Assembly: GCA_963701015.1 (NCBI GenBank)
Contig: OY969556.1
Span: forward strand, 2,976,001-3,040,000
Reading direction: 5' to 3'
DNA from: MFD09286-c1 sp963701015
GTDB taxonomy: Bacteria > Bacteroidota > Bacteroidia > Bacteroidales > DTGW01
DNA length: 64,000 nucleotides
Under the pieces are notes generated by a model that made no database searches, was not told the origin of the DNA, and worked only from the letters and a program-made list of their open reading frames with translations. Shown here piece after piece: positions 41,168 through 50,625 of the stretch (the stretch's first letter is position 1; every line of letters starts with the position of its first letter). The position numbers and the translations under genes were made by a program.

Positions 41168-42580
41168 TTAATGCTCATCGAACAGCAATGTTTGATTGAT
41201 ATGAACCGTATCACTCCTAAGCAGATAAGGTACCATAACAATTTGCTTTTTCTGAATAAATCCGGGACAACTGTAGGTGATATTATAAAGGCCTTCTTTT
41301 ATATAAAATACAAAAGTGCCATCTGGGTTGTTTTTAATTGAAACAGGTTCTTTAGGTGAATCACTATTTGAAACCTGAATGCTTAAATCAGAATAATCTT
41401 TTTTATCCGTTCCGGCATAAACTTTTCCAACAATATTCAGTCCTTTAATATTTTTACTATCAATATAACCTGAAAGAGGAATTCGGTTACGATTAAGGAA
41501 TAAATCAAAATATGCCTGGCTCTCATCAGATAAAGGAATATAAGAAATGTCATCTTCGGAAGAGCATACCGGATAACCCATATTCTTTGGCTCAGTCCAG
41601 GTATTTTCACCGGCTACATGACAAAAATAGAGATCGTATCCATCTTTCCCATTTTTAAATCCTTGGGATGCATATATTAAGGTATTGCCATTATTTGTAA
41701 AATAAGGATAATCGTCATTAAGCAATGTATTTATGCGACTTCCGGCATTAACAGCTTTTCCCCAGTCATTTCCTACCTTATTGCAAAAGTAAATATCCAT
41801 TGCTCCGAGTCCGCCAGGCCGGTTGCTTGAAAAATAAAGCGTTAAACCATCGGGAGTTTCAACTGCATGGGCATCCCAGTTAATACTGTTTACATTTGAA
41901 CCGAGTTTTATTTTGGGCGACCAAACATCATTGATTAAATTACTTACATAAATATCACTTTGAAAACTATCATAAGCTGTAAGATAAATTCTGTTCCCAT
42001 CGGCACTGATTGATGACGGGAAAAAAGTACCATCGGAGCCAATTTCACCGGTAATATCACGTGGCGATTTCCACACGCCATCGTCATCCTTAACAATTAT
42101 GAAAATTTTATTCGCCGAAGATTGACTATTCACAAAAACTATTTCTTTTTCATTGGCTGACATTACAATATTTGAATAATTCAGAAAAGGATTTTTAATT
42201 TTAAACCCTTTAAATGAAGTTGTATCCTGCATTGTAATTGTTCTGCTTTCAGGTTCAAGCAATCTTGAATTTCCAGTATATATTAAATATTGTCCATCTT
42301 CTTGGTTTCCTGAATTGTCAGGAAATACATTTTTGAACATTTGCAAAGCCTGCCAACTTTGCCCTGGAATATTTAAATAAGCAAGCCCTAAATGGTAAGA
42401 TATTATGCGATTTGTAGAATCTTTTAATAATAACGATTTATAAATTTTAGCAGCTTCAATATAATTTTTATTGAATAAATTAAATTCCGCTTTTATAAAT
42501 AATTGAGAATTATTATAATCCTGAGAATAGATATTAAAATTAATAGCAAAAAATACAAAAATGGCCAAGCACTTTTTCAT
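41168..42580 (-). CDS. Exported PD40/TPR-repeat protein (paralog 1)
   Basis: A 470-aa exported protein with a signal peptide (LAIFVFFAINFNIYSQ) and a short TPR-like helical region (residues ~25-95, FIKAEFNLFNKNYIEAAKIY). A set of PD40/WD40-like beta-propeller repeats follows, with the hallmark FSSNRPGGLGAMDIYF (~250-266). A small C-terminal beta-sandwich-like domain lies near 370-450. There is no OmpA domain, unlike PorE. Such proteins are periplasmic or surface-associated in Bacteroidota. The neighbouring gene is a paralog with the same layout; the two are 166 bases apart. Role unknown. Confidence 0.88.
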   Translation of the reverse strand: MKKCLAIFVFFAINFNIYSQDYNNSQLFIKAEFNLFNKNYIEAAKIYKSLLLKDSTNRIISYHLGLAYLNIPGQSWQALQMFKNVFPDNSGNQEDGQYLIYTGNSRLLEPESRTITMQDTTSFKGFKIKNPFLNYSNIVMSANEKEIVFVNSQSSANKIFIIVKDDDGVWKSPRDITGEIGSDGTFFPSSISADGNRIYLTAYDSFQSDIYVSNLINDVWSPKIKLGSNVNSINWDAHAVETPDGLTLYFSSNRPGGLGAMDIYFCNKVGNDWGKAVNAGSRINTLLNDDYPYFTNNGNTLIYASQGFKNGKDGYDLYFCHVAGENTWTEPKNMGYPVCSSEDDISYIPLSDESQAYFDLFLNRNRIPLSGYIDSKNIKGLNIVGKVYAGTDKKDYSDLSIQVSNSDSPKEPVSIKNNPDGTFVFYIKEGLYNITYSCPGFIQKKQIVMVPYLLRSDTVHINQTLLFDEH

Positions 42581-42746
42581 CAGAATATGATTTACTTAGT
42601 TTAAACCTTCAAACCCCAAAATCAACCAATGTATTATTTTTAAAGCCTTGCTAACCATTTCAATTTATTTTCCAACCACTACAAAGCAAGTCATTCATTA
42701 TAAAATTCAACTAAAGCTATAAAATATTTTGGAGATTTCAACTAAC

Positions 42747-44252
42747 TTATTCTATAACCTTGACGTCAATTTTTTGATTAGAATCCTTAATTTTCAAGCT
42801 ATCTGTTTTTTGATCGAAGTATAAGATGCCCAATATGTCATTTGTTTGTCTGTCTTTAAGTACAACTTTTCTTTGACGAAAATTTTCGTAATATGCTTTG
42901 TTTTTACGGTTTTGAACAGTAATGTTTTCAATCCGGTAAATACTACGCTTACCATTTTCATCAGGCCTAATTAAACAACTGTAACCAATTTCTCCGTTTT
43001 TGAGCGGTAAATAGAACAAATCATTCCCGGTAGTATTAAGCGGATAACCCACATTTACAGGTTTATCCCATTTATTATTGTTCATTAATTCAACTGTAAA
43101 AATATCATAGCCACCCATATTCAAATGGCCTTCAGAGCTAAAATATAAAGTTTTCCCATCTTCACAAATAAATGGATCTATTTCATTTTCGGCTGTATTT
43201 ACATTTTCACCCAAATTTTCAGCAGAACCCCATTCTCCATTTGACTGTAATTGCGATTTATAAATATCTAGCTTGCCATATCCACCTCTTCTATCACTTG
43301 AAAAATAAAGCGTTTTGCCATCATCGGTAATAGAAGCATGCGTTTCCATCCTTGAACTGTTGATATTTTTATTCAATGCTACCATAGGAGACCAAATGCC
43401 ATCCTTATAATGACTTACATAAATATCGTAATTGTTTTTTTGCTTTTTAACCATGTATAAATCATTACCATCGGACGAAAGGCAAGAAGGTTCGCAATCG
43501 CCATCCGACCCAACCTGAGGGCTGATATTATCAGGATCGCCCCATTCTCCATTAACCTTGCGGGATATAAAAATAGCATCGTAAAACTTAAGGCTCGACA
43601 AATAAACCAATACCGTTTCGTCGCGGTTAATTACTGCTTTTGAATTTGAATTTGCATCATTTATGGGAGGACCAAGTTTAGTAAATTTAATTTCGATAGG
43701 ATTATCAGCAATAACCTTTGCTCTTTCACAAGCACTAATTTCGTCATCGACCATATCAGCATTGTAATTACCGTCGAAATAAGGATTGTTCCTGAATTTT
43801 TTATATACCGATAAAGCTTTATCAATTTTGTTATCAATACGATACGCATTCCCTAAATAGAAAAGCATAAACAAGGGAGCCCTTTTTTCTTCGAAAGTAC
43901 TTTTTTTATACTTGGTTGAAATTTTTTTTGTAGCTTTTTCGAAGTATGGAATTGCTTTAGGTTCTTCACCCGGAATATTCAAATAACACATGCCAATACG
44001 ATAACTAATATTAGCGTTTGAGGTATCAGTTTCATATACTTTTTTGAAGTCATAAAGCGCTTCATGAAAATCACCCTGATCAAAAAAGAATTCAGCATCA
44101 TCAAAAAAATCTTCAGTAGTTTCCTGATCCGAGCTATTCTTTTCAATATGTTTTGCTGAAGTTGATTTTTTCCCCTGAGCAGACAAAGAGCCATATATAA
44201 CAGGAAATATGATCAAAAGTACAGCAATTAGGGATATTTTATTTTTTAGCAT
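42747..44252 (-). CDS. Exported PD40/TPR-repeat protein (paralog 2)
   Basis: A 501-aa paralog of the downstream gene. It has a signal peptide (LIAVLLIIFPVIYGSLSAQG), an acidic low-complexity stretch, and TPR-like repeats at ~52-170 (FDQGDFHEALYDFKKVYETD, then YKKFRNNPYFDGNY). PD40 propeller repeats cover ~190-420, with FSSDRRGGYGKLDIYKSQ and FSSEGHLNMGGYDIFTVEL. The last ~70 residues are beta-rich without a recognisable domain. A Bacteroidota -7 element lies upstream. It may assemble in the envelope with other outer-membrane proteins, but there is no direct evidence. Confidence 0.88.
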   Translation of the reverse strand: MLKNKISLIAVLLIIFPVIYGSLSAQGKKSTSAKHIEKNSSDQETTEDFFDDAEFFFDQGDFHEALYDFKKVYETDTSNANISYRIGMCYLNIPGEEPKAIPYFEKATKKISTKYKKSTFEEKRAPLFMLFYLGNAYRIDNKIDKALSVYKKFRNNPYFDGNYNADMVDDEISACERAKVIADNPIEIKFTKLGPPINDANSNSKAVINRDETVLVYLSSLKFYDAIFISRKVNGEWGDPDNISPQVGSDGDCEPSCLSSDGNDLYMVKKQKNNYDIYVSHYKDGIWSPMVALNKNINSSRMETHASITDDGKTLYFSSDRRGGYGKLDIYKSQLQSNGEWGSAENLGENVNTAENEIDPFICEDGKTLYFSSEGHLNMGGYDIFTVELMNNNKWDKPVNVGYPLNTTGNDLFYLPLKNGEIGYSCLIRPDENGKRSIYRIENITVQNRKNKAYYENFRQRKVVLKDRQTNDILGILYFDQKTDSLKIKDSNQKIDVKVIE

Positions 44253-44298
44253 AGGATGCTTCCCCCGAAAAGCCTGATGTTTAGTTAATTAATTTGGT

Positions 44299-44306
44299 CA
44301 AATATA
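44299..44306 (-). promoter_or_regulatory. Putative -7 element for the PD40 paralog 2 gene
   Basis: The minus strand reads TATATTTG, an exact TAnnTTTG match, 47-54 bases before the gene start at 44252. No well-spaced -33 TTG was found, so support is partial. Confidence 0.4.
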
Positions 44307-44449
44307 CAAGAATAAAAACCAAAATAAAATATAGTGTTGAAAAGCAGAATGTTATTGTTAATAACTTTGTTTAGATTAAAGCAACTTATAGGAATTGCAA
44401 GATAATAAAAGCATTTATTCTTCTTTATAAAAAAAAATTGAAGTAATTT

Positions 44450-45724
44450 TTAACTGATAATACTGAATCCGGTAAAAGGTACTAATACTTCAGGCAAAAC
44501 AATTCCTTCGTCACTTTGATTATTTTCGAGAATTGCCGCCAATATACGTGGTAAGGCCAAAGCACTGCCATTCAATGTATGTGCTAGTTTAGTCTTTTTA
44601 TCACTTCCTTCCCTAAACCTAAGTTTCATTCTATTTGCCTGAAAAGTCTCGAAGTTCGATACAGAACTTACTTCGAGCCATTTTTCCTGAGCAGCTGCAA
44701 ATACTTCAAAATCATAAGTTAAAGCTGAAGCAAAACTCATATCGCCGCCACATAAACGTAAAACCCGATAAGGCAATTCCAGTTTTTTTACCAAGCCTTC
44801 AACATGTTTTACCATTTCTTCAAGGGTTTCATACGATTTATCGGGATGTTGAATTTGTACAATTTCAACTTTGTCAAACTGATGGAGACGATTCAAACCT
44901 CGAACATCCTTTCCATATGAACCTGCTTCGCGTCGAAAACAAGGTGTATAAGCAGTATTTTTAATAGGAAAATCGGCGCTATTTAAAATAACATCGCGAT
45001 AGATATTGGTAACAGGAACCTCGGCAGTTGGAATAAGGTAAAAGTTATCCAAACCTACATGATACATTTGTCCTTCTTTGTCAGGCAATTGCCCGGTTCC
45101 AAAACCCGAATCTTCATTGACCATTAAAGGAGGCATAATTTCAGTATATCCTGCCTTTTCGGCTTCACTTAAAAAAAAATTAATTAATGCGCGTTGCAAT
45201 TTTGCTCCTTTCCCTTTATAAACAGGAAATCCGGCACCAGTTAATTTTACGCCCAATTCAAAATCAATAATGTCATATTTTTTAGCCAAATCCCAATGAG
45301 GCATAAAATTCTTAGGTAATAAAGGCTTTTGCCCTCCACTGCGAACAGTAAGATTATCCTCGGCACCATGTCCACGAGGCACCAGATCGTTCGGTAGATT
45401 TGGAATCAAAACAAGCTTGCTTTGCAATTCGCTTTCCAAAGCAGCCATTTGTTCTCCAAAATTTTTAATATCTTCCTTTATGTCAGAAGTTTTTTGCTTG
45501 GCTGCATTGGCTTCCGATGCCTTTCCACTTTTAAACAAAATTCCGATTTCTTTCGATAGTGAATTCATTTCAGCCTGACTGTTATCAAACTTCAATTGAA
45601 CCTGACGTCTTTGCGTATCAAGTTCAATAATTTCATCAACCAGTTCAGGATTTCTAAAATTTTTTACCGATAACCTATCCAGGACAAAATCGCGATTTTC
45701 TTTTAATAAATTAAGTGTAAGCAT
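44450..45724 (-). CDS. serS: Seryl-tRNA synthetase
   Basis: Charges tRNA-Ser (and tRNA-Sec where present). The 424-aa class II synthetase has the N-terminal antiparallel coiled coil for tRNA (residues ~28-100). Motif 2 is in TPCFRREAGSYGKDVRGLNR and motif 3 in LAHTLNGSALALPRILAAIL with its class II Arg, followed by PEVLVPFTGF at the C terminus. It lies downstream of rpmA, but a terminator-like hairpin separates the two, so expression is probably partly separate. Confidence 0.98.
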   Translation of the reverse strand: MLTLNLLKENRDFVLDRLSVKNFRNPELVDEIIELDTQRRQVQLKFDNSQAEMNSLSKEIGILFKSGKASEANAAKQKTSDIKEDIKNFGEQMAALESELQSKLVLIPNLPNDLVPRGHGAEDNLTVRSGGQKPLLPKNFMPHWDLAKKYDIIDFELGVKLTGAGFPVYKGKGAKLQRALINFFLSEAEKAGYTEIMPPLMVNEDSGFGTGQLPDKEGQMYHVGLDNFYLIPTAEVPVTNIYRDVILNSADFPIKNTAYTPCFRREAGSYGKDVRGLNRLHQFDKVEIVQIQHPDKSYETLEEMVKHVEGLVKKLELPYRVLRLCGGDMSFASALTYDFEVFAAAQEKWLEVSSVSNFETFQANRMKLRFREGSDKKTKLAHTLNGSALALPRILAAILENNQSDEGIVLPEVLVPFTGFSIIS

Positions 45725-45751
45725 GGTTTATAGGTTTATTAAAAATAAAAA

Positions 45752-45794
45752 AACTCCTGCAATCAAAAGCCCGAAGGCATTAATCACAAGAGTT
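45752..45794 (-). terminator. Intrinsic terminator after rpmA with UUCG-type loop
   Basis: On the minus strand AACTCTTGTGATTAATGCC-TTCG-GGCTTTTGATTGCAGGAGTT folds into a long, partly mismatched stem closed by a C(TTCG)G tetraloop, followed by a T-rich run at 45751-45741. It lies 19 bases past the rpmA stop and 28 before serS. Confidence 0.75.
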
Positions 45795-45812
45795 GTGTAT
45801 TGTTATAATGCC

Positions 45813-46076
45813 TTATTCAGCAGCTATAGGTAAAACCGAAACAAACGATTTATTATCCTGAACTTTTTTAAATTGAACAGTGCCGTCAATAAGTGCAAAT
45901 AAAGTATGGTCTCTACCAATTCCAACATTTTTGCCAGGATTGTGAACGGTACCTCTTTGACGTACCAATATGTTTCCAGCTTTGGCAATTTCACCGCCAA
46001 AAAGCTTCACGCCTAATCGTTTACTTTCAGAATCACGTCCATTTCTTGAACTACCGACCCCTTTTTTATGTGCCAT
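45813..46076 (-). CDS. rpmA: 50S ribosomal protein L27
   Basis: L27 lies near the P site and its N terminus reaches the peptidyl-transferase centre. The 87-aa protein has the start MAHKKGVGSSRNGRDSESKR and the conserved GGEIAKAGNILVRQRGTVHN, followed by GKNVGIGRDHTLFALIDG. It has no long N-terminal propeptide of the type cut in Firmicutes. It lies 26 bases after rplU. Confidence 0.98.
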   Translation of the reverse strand: MAHKKGVGSSRNGRDSESKRLGVKLFGGEIAKAGNILVRQRGTVHNPGKNVGIGRDHTLFALIDGTVQFKKVQDNKSFVSVLPIAAE

Positions 46077-46102
46077 ATCGCGTTATTATTTTGTTATTAA
46101 AT

Positions 46103-46489
46103 TTATGCTTCGGTGCTTTCTTCTGCAGTTGCCACTGAAGCTTTCTTGGAAGCTCTTTTGGCTTTAGGTGCAGCACCACTACCTACTATTTCTTCAATTT
46201 GCACCTGTGTGAATGATTGTCTGTGGCCATTGAGTTTTTGAAAACTTTTACGGCGGTTTTTCCTGAATACTATAACTTTATCACCTTTGATGTGTGAGAG
46301 AATTTTAGCATTTACACTAGCACCATCAATTACTGGCACACCAACCTTTACATCACCTTCATTATCAAGTAGAAGAACTTTATTAAAAGAAACCTGGGCG
46401 CCTTCTTGCCCCTCAAGCCGGTGTACGAATATTTTCTGGTCTTTTTCAACCTTAAATTGCTGTCCGGCTATATCAACTATTGCATACAT
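46103..46489 (-). CDS. rplU: 50S ribosomal protein L21
   Basis: L21 binds 23S rRNA together with L20. The 128-aa protein begins MYAIVDIAGQQFKVEKDQKI and includes the conserved IKGDKVIVFRKNRRKSFQKL and GHRQSFTQVQIEEI. A C-terminal Ala/Lys/Glu-rich extension of about 25 residues follows, probably disordered. A good promoter lies 40-70 bases upstream, making it the first gene of the rplU-rpmA-serS unit. Confidence 0.97.
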   Translation of the reverse strand: MYAIVDIAGQQFKVEKDQKIFVHRLEGQEGAQVSFNKVLLLDNEGDVKVGVPVIDGASVNAKILSHIKGDKVIVFRKNRRKSFQKLNGHRQSFTQVQIEEIVGSGAAPKAKRASKKASVATAEESTEA

Positions 46490-46529
46490 TATCTAACTAA
46501 TTTTCTATTTGTTATCTAATTTGGGACTG

Positions 46530-46560
46530 CAAAAATAACAACTTTTGACAGATATACAAA
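46530..46560 (-). promoter_or_regulatory. Promoter for rplU-rpmA-serS
   Basis: On the minus strand TTTG (46560-46557) is followed by a 19-base spacer and TATTTTTG (46537-46530), the best match to the Bacteroidota promoter in the window. The start would be near 46523, giving a leader of about 34 bases. Confidence 0.65.
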
Positions 46561-46644
46561 GATTTAAAAAAATATTTTTGTTGATGACTGTAAGCTCTAT
46601 TTTATATAGAAAACTAAAACTATTCAAACTAAATAAAAAACAAA

Positions 46645-47716
46645 TTACCTCTTTTTATCAATAATAGATTGCCTTACAGCCTTTCTATCCAATTTGCCAT
46701 TTCTCGATTCCGGTAATTTTGTTAATGTTATAATCTTTTTAGGTTGTAAAAATTTATCTAGTTTTTCAAATGAAGCTTCAATTTTTTCTTTATTAACATT
46801 TTTCTCTGCCACCAAAACTAAGATTTCTCCAAATTTTTTATCGGGTAAAGATGATATACAGAATTTTCCAATAATATAAGGCGTCAAAATCTTCTCAATA
46901 TTTTCGGGAAAAATTTTAATCCCGCCACTATTTATTACATTATCAACACGTCCAAGGAATTTAAAGCTTTTTTCATTTTGAAGTTCTACAAAATCATTTG
47001 TAACTATTTTGTTGCTTTGAATTAATTTATCATGAATTACAAGGCAATTACGATCATCGACAGTGAAAGTTATTTCAGGAAGTGCTTTGAATGGTTGGTT
47101 TGCAATAGCTTCATCTAAAGTACGAACAGCAACTTGAGTAAGTGTTTCCGTCATACCATAGGTTTCCCAAACATTAGCTTTAAAATTATCTTTGACCAAT
47201 TGTGCTAAATTTCCTTTAAATTCAGCGCCACCAATGAGAATCTTATGAAAAAAATCAATTTTAACTTTTGATTTAACCAAACTTTCAATTTGAATTGGAA
47301 CCATTGCAGCAAAATCGATATTCTGTTCAATTACCATATTTTTTAATAGCTCTGGTTGACATGTTATAAGGTTAAGGTTGCCGGTAAATGCGCGCACAAC
47401 CATCATCATTCCGGCTATATATTGAACTGGAAGGCAAAGCAATGCTGTTTGCAATGGTTGTATGCCGAAAAAATTCAAAGAACGTTCTGCTGACTTAACC
47501 AATTGATCTTTTGAAAACATTAAAACCTTTGGTTTACCGGTACTACCAGATGTTTGAACAGTAATTGAGTCATCTGTCCGAGACCCACATGGAAATAAAA
47601 GTGTACAATTCCTTTTCCCAGTTTGTTGCGCCTTGGTGCTGTAATTTTTGTTTGGAAAAACGGATCAATTCAGCTTTTGTGAATTCATTTCCATCAAGTA
47701 AATACTTATTTATCAT
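46645..47716 (-). pseudogene. menE: 2-succinylbenzoate-CoA ligase MenE, frameshifted
   Basis: MenE activates o-succinylbenzoate with CoA in menaquinone synthesis. The gene should start at the ATG at 47716, giving MINKYLLDGNEFTKAELIRF and later WEKELYTFISMWVSD. It hits TGA at 47570-47572. A second frame then resumes with DDSITVQTSGSTGKPKVLM, where TSGSTGKPK is the AMP-binding P-loop, and continues to the stop at 46645 with YGMTETL and a C-terminal ligase domain ending GKLDRKAV. The whole span is 1072 bases, one base over a multiple of three, so a single-base insertion (about 47574-47585) explains it. Without repair neither fragment should be active. It is a recent mutation or a sequence error. 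Confidence 0.85.
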
Positions 47717-48767
47717 TAAATTGAATTGTTGAAATATCCCAATGAATATTTTTATTTATGAATAATTGCTGATTAATTATTGTTAAAGGCGAACTTATAT
47801 TATTGGTGAATAAACTTCCGGTCCCTAAACCATGCACAATTTTGACTCCTAAAGTATATGTCCATTGAGCAATTGCATTTAATCCAATATTCGATTCCAG
47901 AGCCGATGTTATCCACCAACCTGTATTTAATTCCGTAGCTATTGAAATCCATTCTGCTGCGCCCGAAAACCCACCAGTTAAAGCCGGTTTAACTATAATA
48001 TATTGTGGTTTTATTTTGGTAATCAATTCTTTTTTATTCTTTAATTTGTTTATGCCAATGAGTTCTTCATCCAGGGCAATTGGTATTGGTGTAGATTTAC
48101 AGAGCTGTTCCAAAAATTCAATATTCCCAGGTTTAATTGGCTGTTCAATTGAATGAATTGTAAATTTACTAAATCTTTCAAGTATATTCTGAACATTTTC
48201 CAAGGGAAAAGCACCATTTGCATCAAGCCTAATTTCTAAATCATCAGGGTTAAATTCATTTCGCAATATTTTCAGCAATTGAAGTTCTTCGTCAAGTTTA
48301 TTACTTCCCACTTTAAATTTCAGACAATGGTTTCCGGCATTTAATTTTTCCTTTACCTGTTGTTGAATAAATTCCATAGAACCCATCCAAATAAGTCCAT
48401 TAATTGGAATTCCATTTGCTCCAGAAGAAAATTCAGAGGGAAATAAAATGCGAATTCCATTATTCTTCAAGTCCAATAAAGCAGTTTCAATGCCAAAACG
48501 AATGGAAGGCCATTGAATTAGTTTCTCGTGGATAAAATTTGAATCATTTATATTCGTACAACATTCACTTAAAACTTCTTCATAATCAGGTTTATCATCG
48601 CAACTTAATCCACGGAAGACAGCACATTCTCCCAATCCAAAAACTGAAGGATTATTTTCATGCCAGATTTTAATAAACCATGTTTCCTTGGTATTCAAAA
48701 TCCCACGCGAAGTTCCGGCTGGTTGTTTAAATTGAAGTAAATATTTTGTATAAAGGGCACGTAACAT
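47706..48767 (-). CDS. menC: o-Succinylbenzoate synthase
   Basis: MenC dehydrates SHCHC to o-succinylbenzoate, the fourth classical menaquinone step. The 353-aa enolase-superfamily protein has the catalytic Lys region LKFKVGSNKLDEE, the metal ligands in EIRLDANGAF, HSIEQPIKPG and PIALDEELIGI, and the second Lys in YIIVKPALTGG. I chose the ATG at 48767, one base after the menA stop; the frame extends 8 codons into menA. Its 3' end overlaps the menE start by 11 bases, so the two are coupled. Confidence 0.95.
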   Translation of the reverse strand: MLRALYTKYLLQFKQPAGTSRGILNTKETWFIKIWHENNPSVFGLGECAVFRGLSCDDKPDYEEVLSECCTNINDSNFIHEKLIQWPSIRFGIETALLDLKNNGIRILFPSEFSSGANGIPINGLIWMGSMEFIQQQVKEKLNAGNHCLKFKVGSNKLDEELQLLKILRNEFNPDDLEIRLDANGAFPLENVQNILERFSKFTIHSIEQPIKPGNIEFLEQLCKSTPIPIALDEELIGINKLKNKKELITKIKPQYIIVKPALTGGFSGAAEWISIATELNTGWWITSALESNIGLNAIAQWTYTLGVKIVHGLGTGSLFTNNISSPLTIINQQLFINKNIHWDISTIQFNDK

Positions 48768-48768
48768 T

Positions 48769-49671
48769 TTAAAAGTTAATTCCAATTCCAATGGTCAATG
48801 AAAAAATCAATGCCATGATTGCTAATTTTTTAAGTTCAGCATCATATAAAGCTGATTCGCTAATTGTAATAATTCGTTTAGCATGAAATATAAGCGGGAA
48901 AAGTATTAGTACAAACAAATAACCATACCAGGGAACATTGTGAATAAGCAGAAAAGCTATTGAACTCAAAACAGCTATGCTTAAAAGTATAAGATGATAA
49001 AGTTTAGCCTTTTGCGATCCCATTTTTACAACAATTGTAATTTTGCCTGTATTTTTGTCATTTTCGAAATCGCGCATATTGTTAAGATTTAGAACCCCAA
49101 CGCTAAATGCACCTACGGTTAGTGCAAGCAAAAAAATGTCGTAAGTAAGATGACCGGTATATAAATATGTTGTAGCTGTAACACTAAACAATCCAAAAAA
49201 AATAAATACTGAAATATCGCCCCAGCCTGAATAACCATAAGGATTTTTGCCAATAGTATATTTTAACGAAGCCCAAATGGCAACTAAACCTAAACCTAGT
49301 AATACAAAAAACGATTTTGAAAACAAAACAATATGAGAAATTAGTATTAAAGAAATACCTGAAATAAGGGAAAAAGCACAAAAAAGCAAAACAATTCTTT
49401 TCATTTCGGGCAAAGAAATTAAACCACTCTGCACCATGCGCTGCGGTCCTTTACGTCCGGCATTGTCTTTTCCGTTTTTACTATCGCCATAATCATTGGC
49501 AAGGTTCGATAATATTTGAAGGAATAGTGTTGTAGCCATTGCAAATACAAAAATTTTCCAGTTAAAAGCATTTTTTGATAAGGCAATAAAACTTCCCAAC
49601 AGCACTCCTGACATTGAAAGAGGTAATGTTCGCAATCTGAAAGCATTTATCCAGGCCTGGGCTTTTGTCAT
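48769..49671 (-). CDS. menA: 1,4-Dihydroxy-2-naphthoate polyprenyltransferase
   Basis: MenA attaches the isoprenoid tail to dihydroxynaphthoate in the inner membrane, giving demethylmenaquinone. The 300-aa protein has multiple hydrophobic helices and the two UbiA Asp-rich motifs: NDYGDSKNGKDNAGRKGPQR (~57-76) and LNNMRDFENDKNTGKITIVV (~195-214). Lysines and arginines near them fit the diphosphate pocket. It lies between menB and menC, with a 135-base gap upstream that holds a short-repeat sequence. Chain length cannot be read from sequence. Confidence 0.96.
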   Translation of the reverse strand: MTKAQAWINAFRLRTLPLSMSGVLLGSFIALSKNAFNWKIFVFAMATTLFLQILSNLANDYGDSKNGKDNAGRKGPQRMVQSGLISLPEMKRIVLLFCAFSLISGISLILISHIVLFSKSFFVLLGLGLVAIWASLKYTIGKNPYGYSGWGDISVFIFFGLFSVTATTYLYTGHLTYDIFLLALTVGAFSVGVLNLNNMRDFENDKNTGKITIVVKMGSQKAKLYHLILLSIAVLSSIAFLLIHNVPWYGYLFVLILFPLIFHAKRIITISESALYDAELKKLAIMALIFSLTIGIGINF

Positions 49672-49764
49672 ATTGAATATTTTGTTTTAATATTAAGTTT
49701 TTAATACTTAGCATATTTTCTTAGCATCGTATTTATTCAATTGTAGATAGTAAATTGTTTATTT

Positions 49765-49795
49765 CCCGGTTTCCATTTACCGTTAACCGTTTTCC
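49765..49795 (-). repeat. Short CGGTTAACGG-type repeat between menB and menA
   Basis: The minus strand reads GGAAAACGGTTAACGGTAAA and then TGGAAACCGGG, a run of degenerate AACGG-like units containing the palindrome GTTAAC. It occupies the otherwise empty 135-base gap 49672-49806. It resembles small intergenic repeats of Bacteroidota genomes but I see no second copy. Confidence 0.35.
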
Positions 49796-49806
49796 TTATT
49801 TCTAAA

Positions 49807-50625
49807 TTAATACTTTGGGAATTTCTTAAAATTTGGTTTGCGTTTTTCAAGGAAAGCATGTTTGCCTTCCTGCGCTTCATCTGTTAAATAATATAACAAA
49901 GTTGCGTTCCCAGCTAATTCCTGAATCCCAGCCTGCCCATCGAGTTCGGCATTTAAACCGGCTTTAATCATACGCAAAGCCATTGGACTATGGTTCATCA
50001 TCGTTTGCGCCCATTCCACTACTTCATCTTCCAATTTATCAAAAGCAACAACTTTATTCACCAATCCCATATCTTCAGCTTCTTTTGCTGAATATTGCCT
50101 GCAAAGGAACCAAATTTCCCTTGCTTTTTTCTGGCCTACAATTCTCGCCAAATAAGACGAACCAAAACCACCGTCGAAACTTCCTACTTTCGGGCCGGTT
50201 TGTCCAAAAATTGCATTTTCGGAAGCAATAGTTAAATCGCAAACTACATGTAAAACATGACCTCCACCAATTGCAAAGCCATTTACCATAGCAATCACGG
50301 GTTTGGGCAAACTACGGATAAGTTTTTGCAAATCAAGAACATTCAACCTGGGAACACCATCGGTATCAATATAACCTGCTTTGCCTTTAACATGCTGGTC
50401 GCCGCCACTGCAAAAAGCTTTATCTCCAGCGCCGGTTAAAACAACAACACCAATATTTCCATCTTCACGGCAAATGTGCATGGCATCAATCATTTCCGAT
50501 ACTGTTTTTGGGCGAAATGCATTGCGTACTTCAGGTCGGTTTATTGTAATTTTTGCAATACCTTCGAAAAATTCGAAGTAAATGTCTTCATAATTTTTTA
50601 TCGATTTCCAAATTCTGTCAGTCAT
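49807..50625 (-). CDS. menB: 1,4-Dihydroxy-2-naphthoyl-CoA synthase
   Basis: MenB performs the Dieckmann-type ring closure of o-succinylbenzoyl-CoA. The 272-aa crotonase-family protein has GAGDKAFCSGGDQHVKGKAG (oxyanion-hole region near residues 64-83), GFAIGGGHVLHVVCDLTIAS, and TGPKVGSFDGGFGSSYLARI with the catalytic Asp. The end is normal (KFPKY). I took the ATG at 50625 (MTDRIWKSIKNYEDIYFEFF); the frame is open to an ATG at 50634, three codons earlier. The start overlaps the menD stop by 8 bases. Downstream is a gap before menA. Confidence 0.96.
   Translation of the reverse strand: MTDRIWKSIKNYEDIYFEFFEGIAKITINRPEVRNAFRPKTVSEMIDAMHICREDGNIGVVVLTGAGDKAFCSGGDQHVKGKAGYIDTDGVPRLNVLDLQKLIRSLPKPVIAMVNGFAIGGGHVLHVVCDLTIASENAIFGQTGPKVGSFDGGFGSSYLARIVGQKKAREIWFLCRQYSAKEAEDMGLVNKVVAFDKLEDEVVEWAQTMMNHSPMALRMIKAGLNAELDGQAGIQELAGNATLLYYLTDEAQEGKHAFLEKRKPNFKKFPKY

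Noticed and set aside
46645..47520. A 291-aa reading frame that could be taken as a complete MenE-like ligase.
   Set aside because: It lacks the N-terminal region and the AMP-binding P-loop, which are present in the same frame or the neighbouring frame upstream. It is the 3' part of a frameshifted gene.
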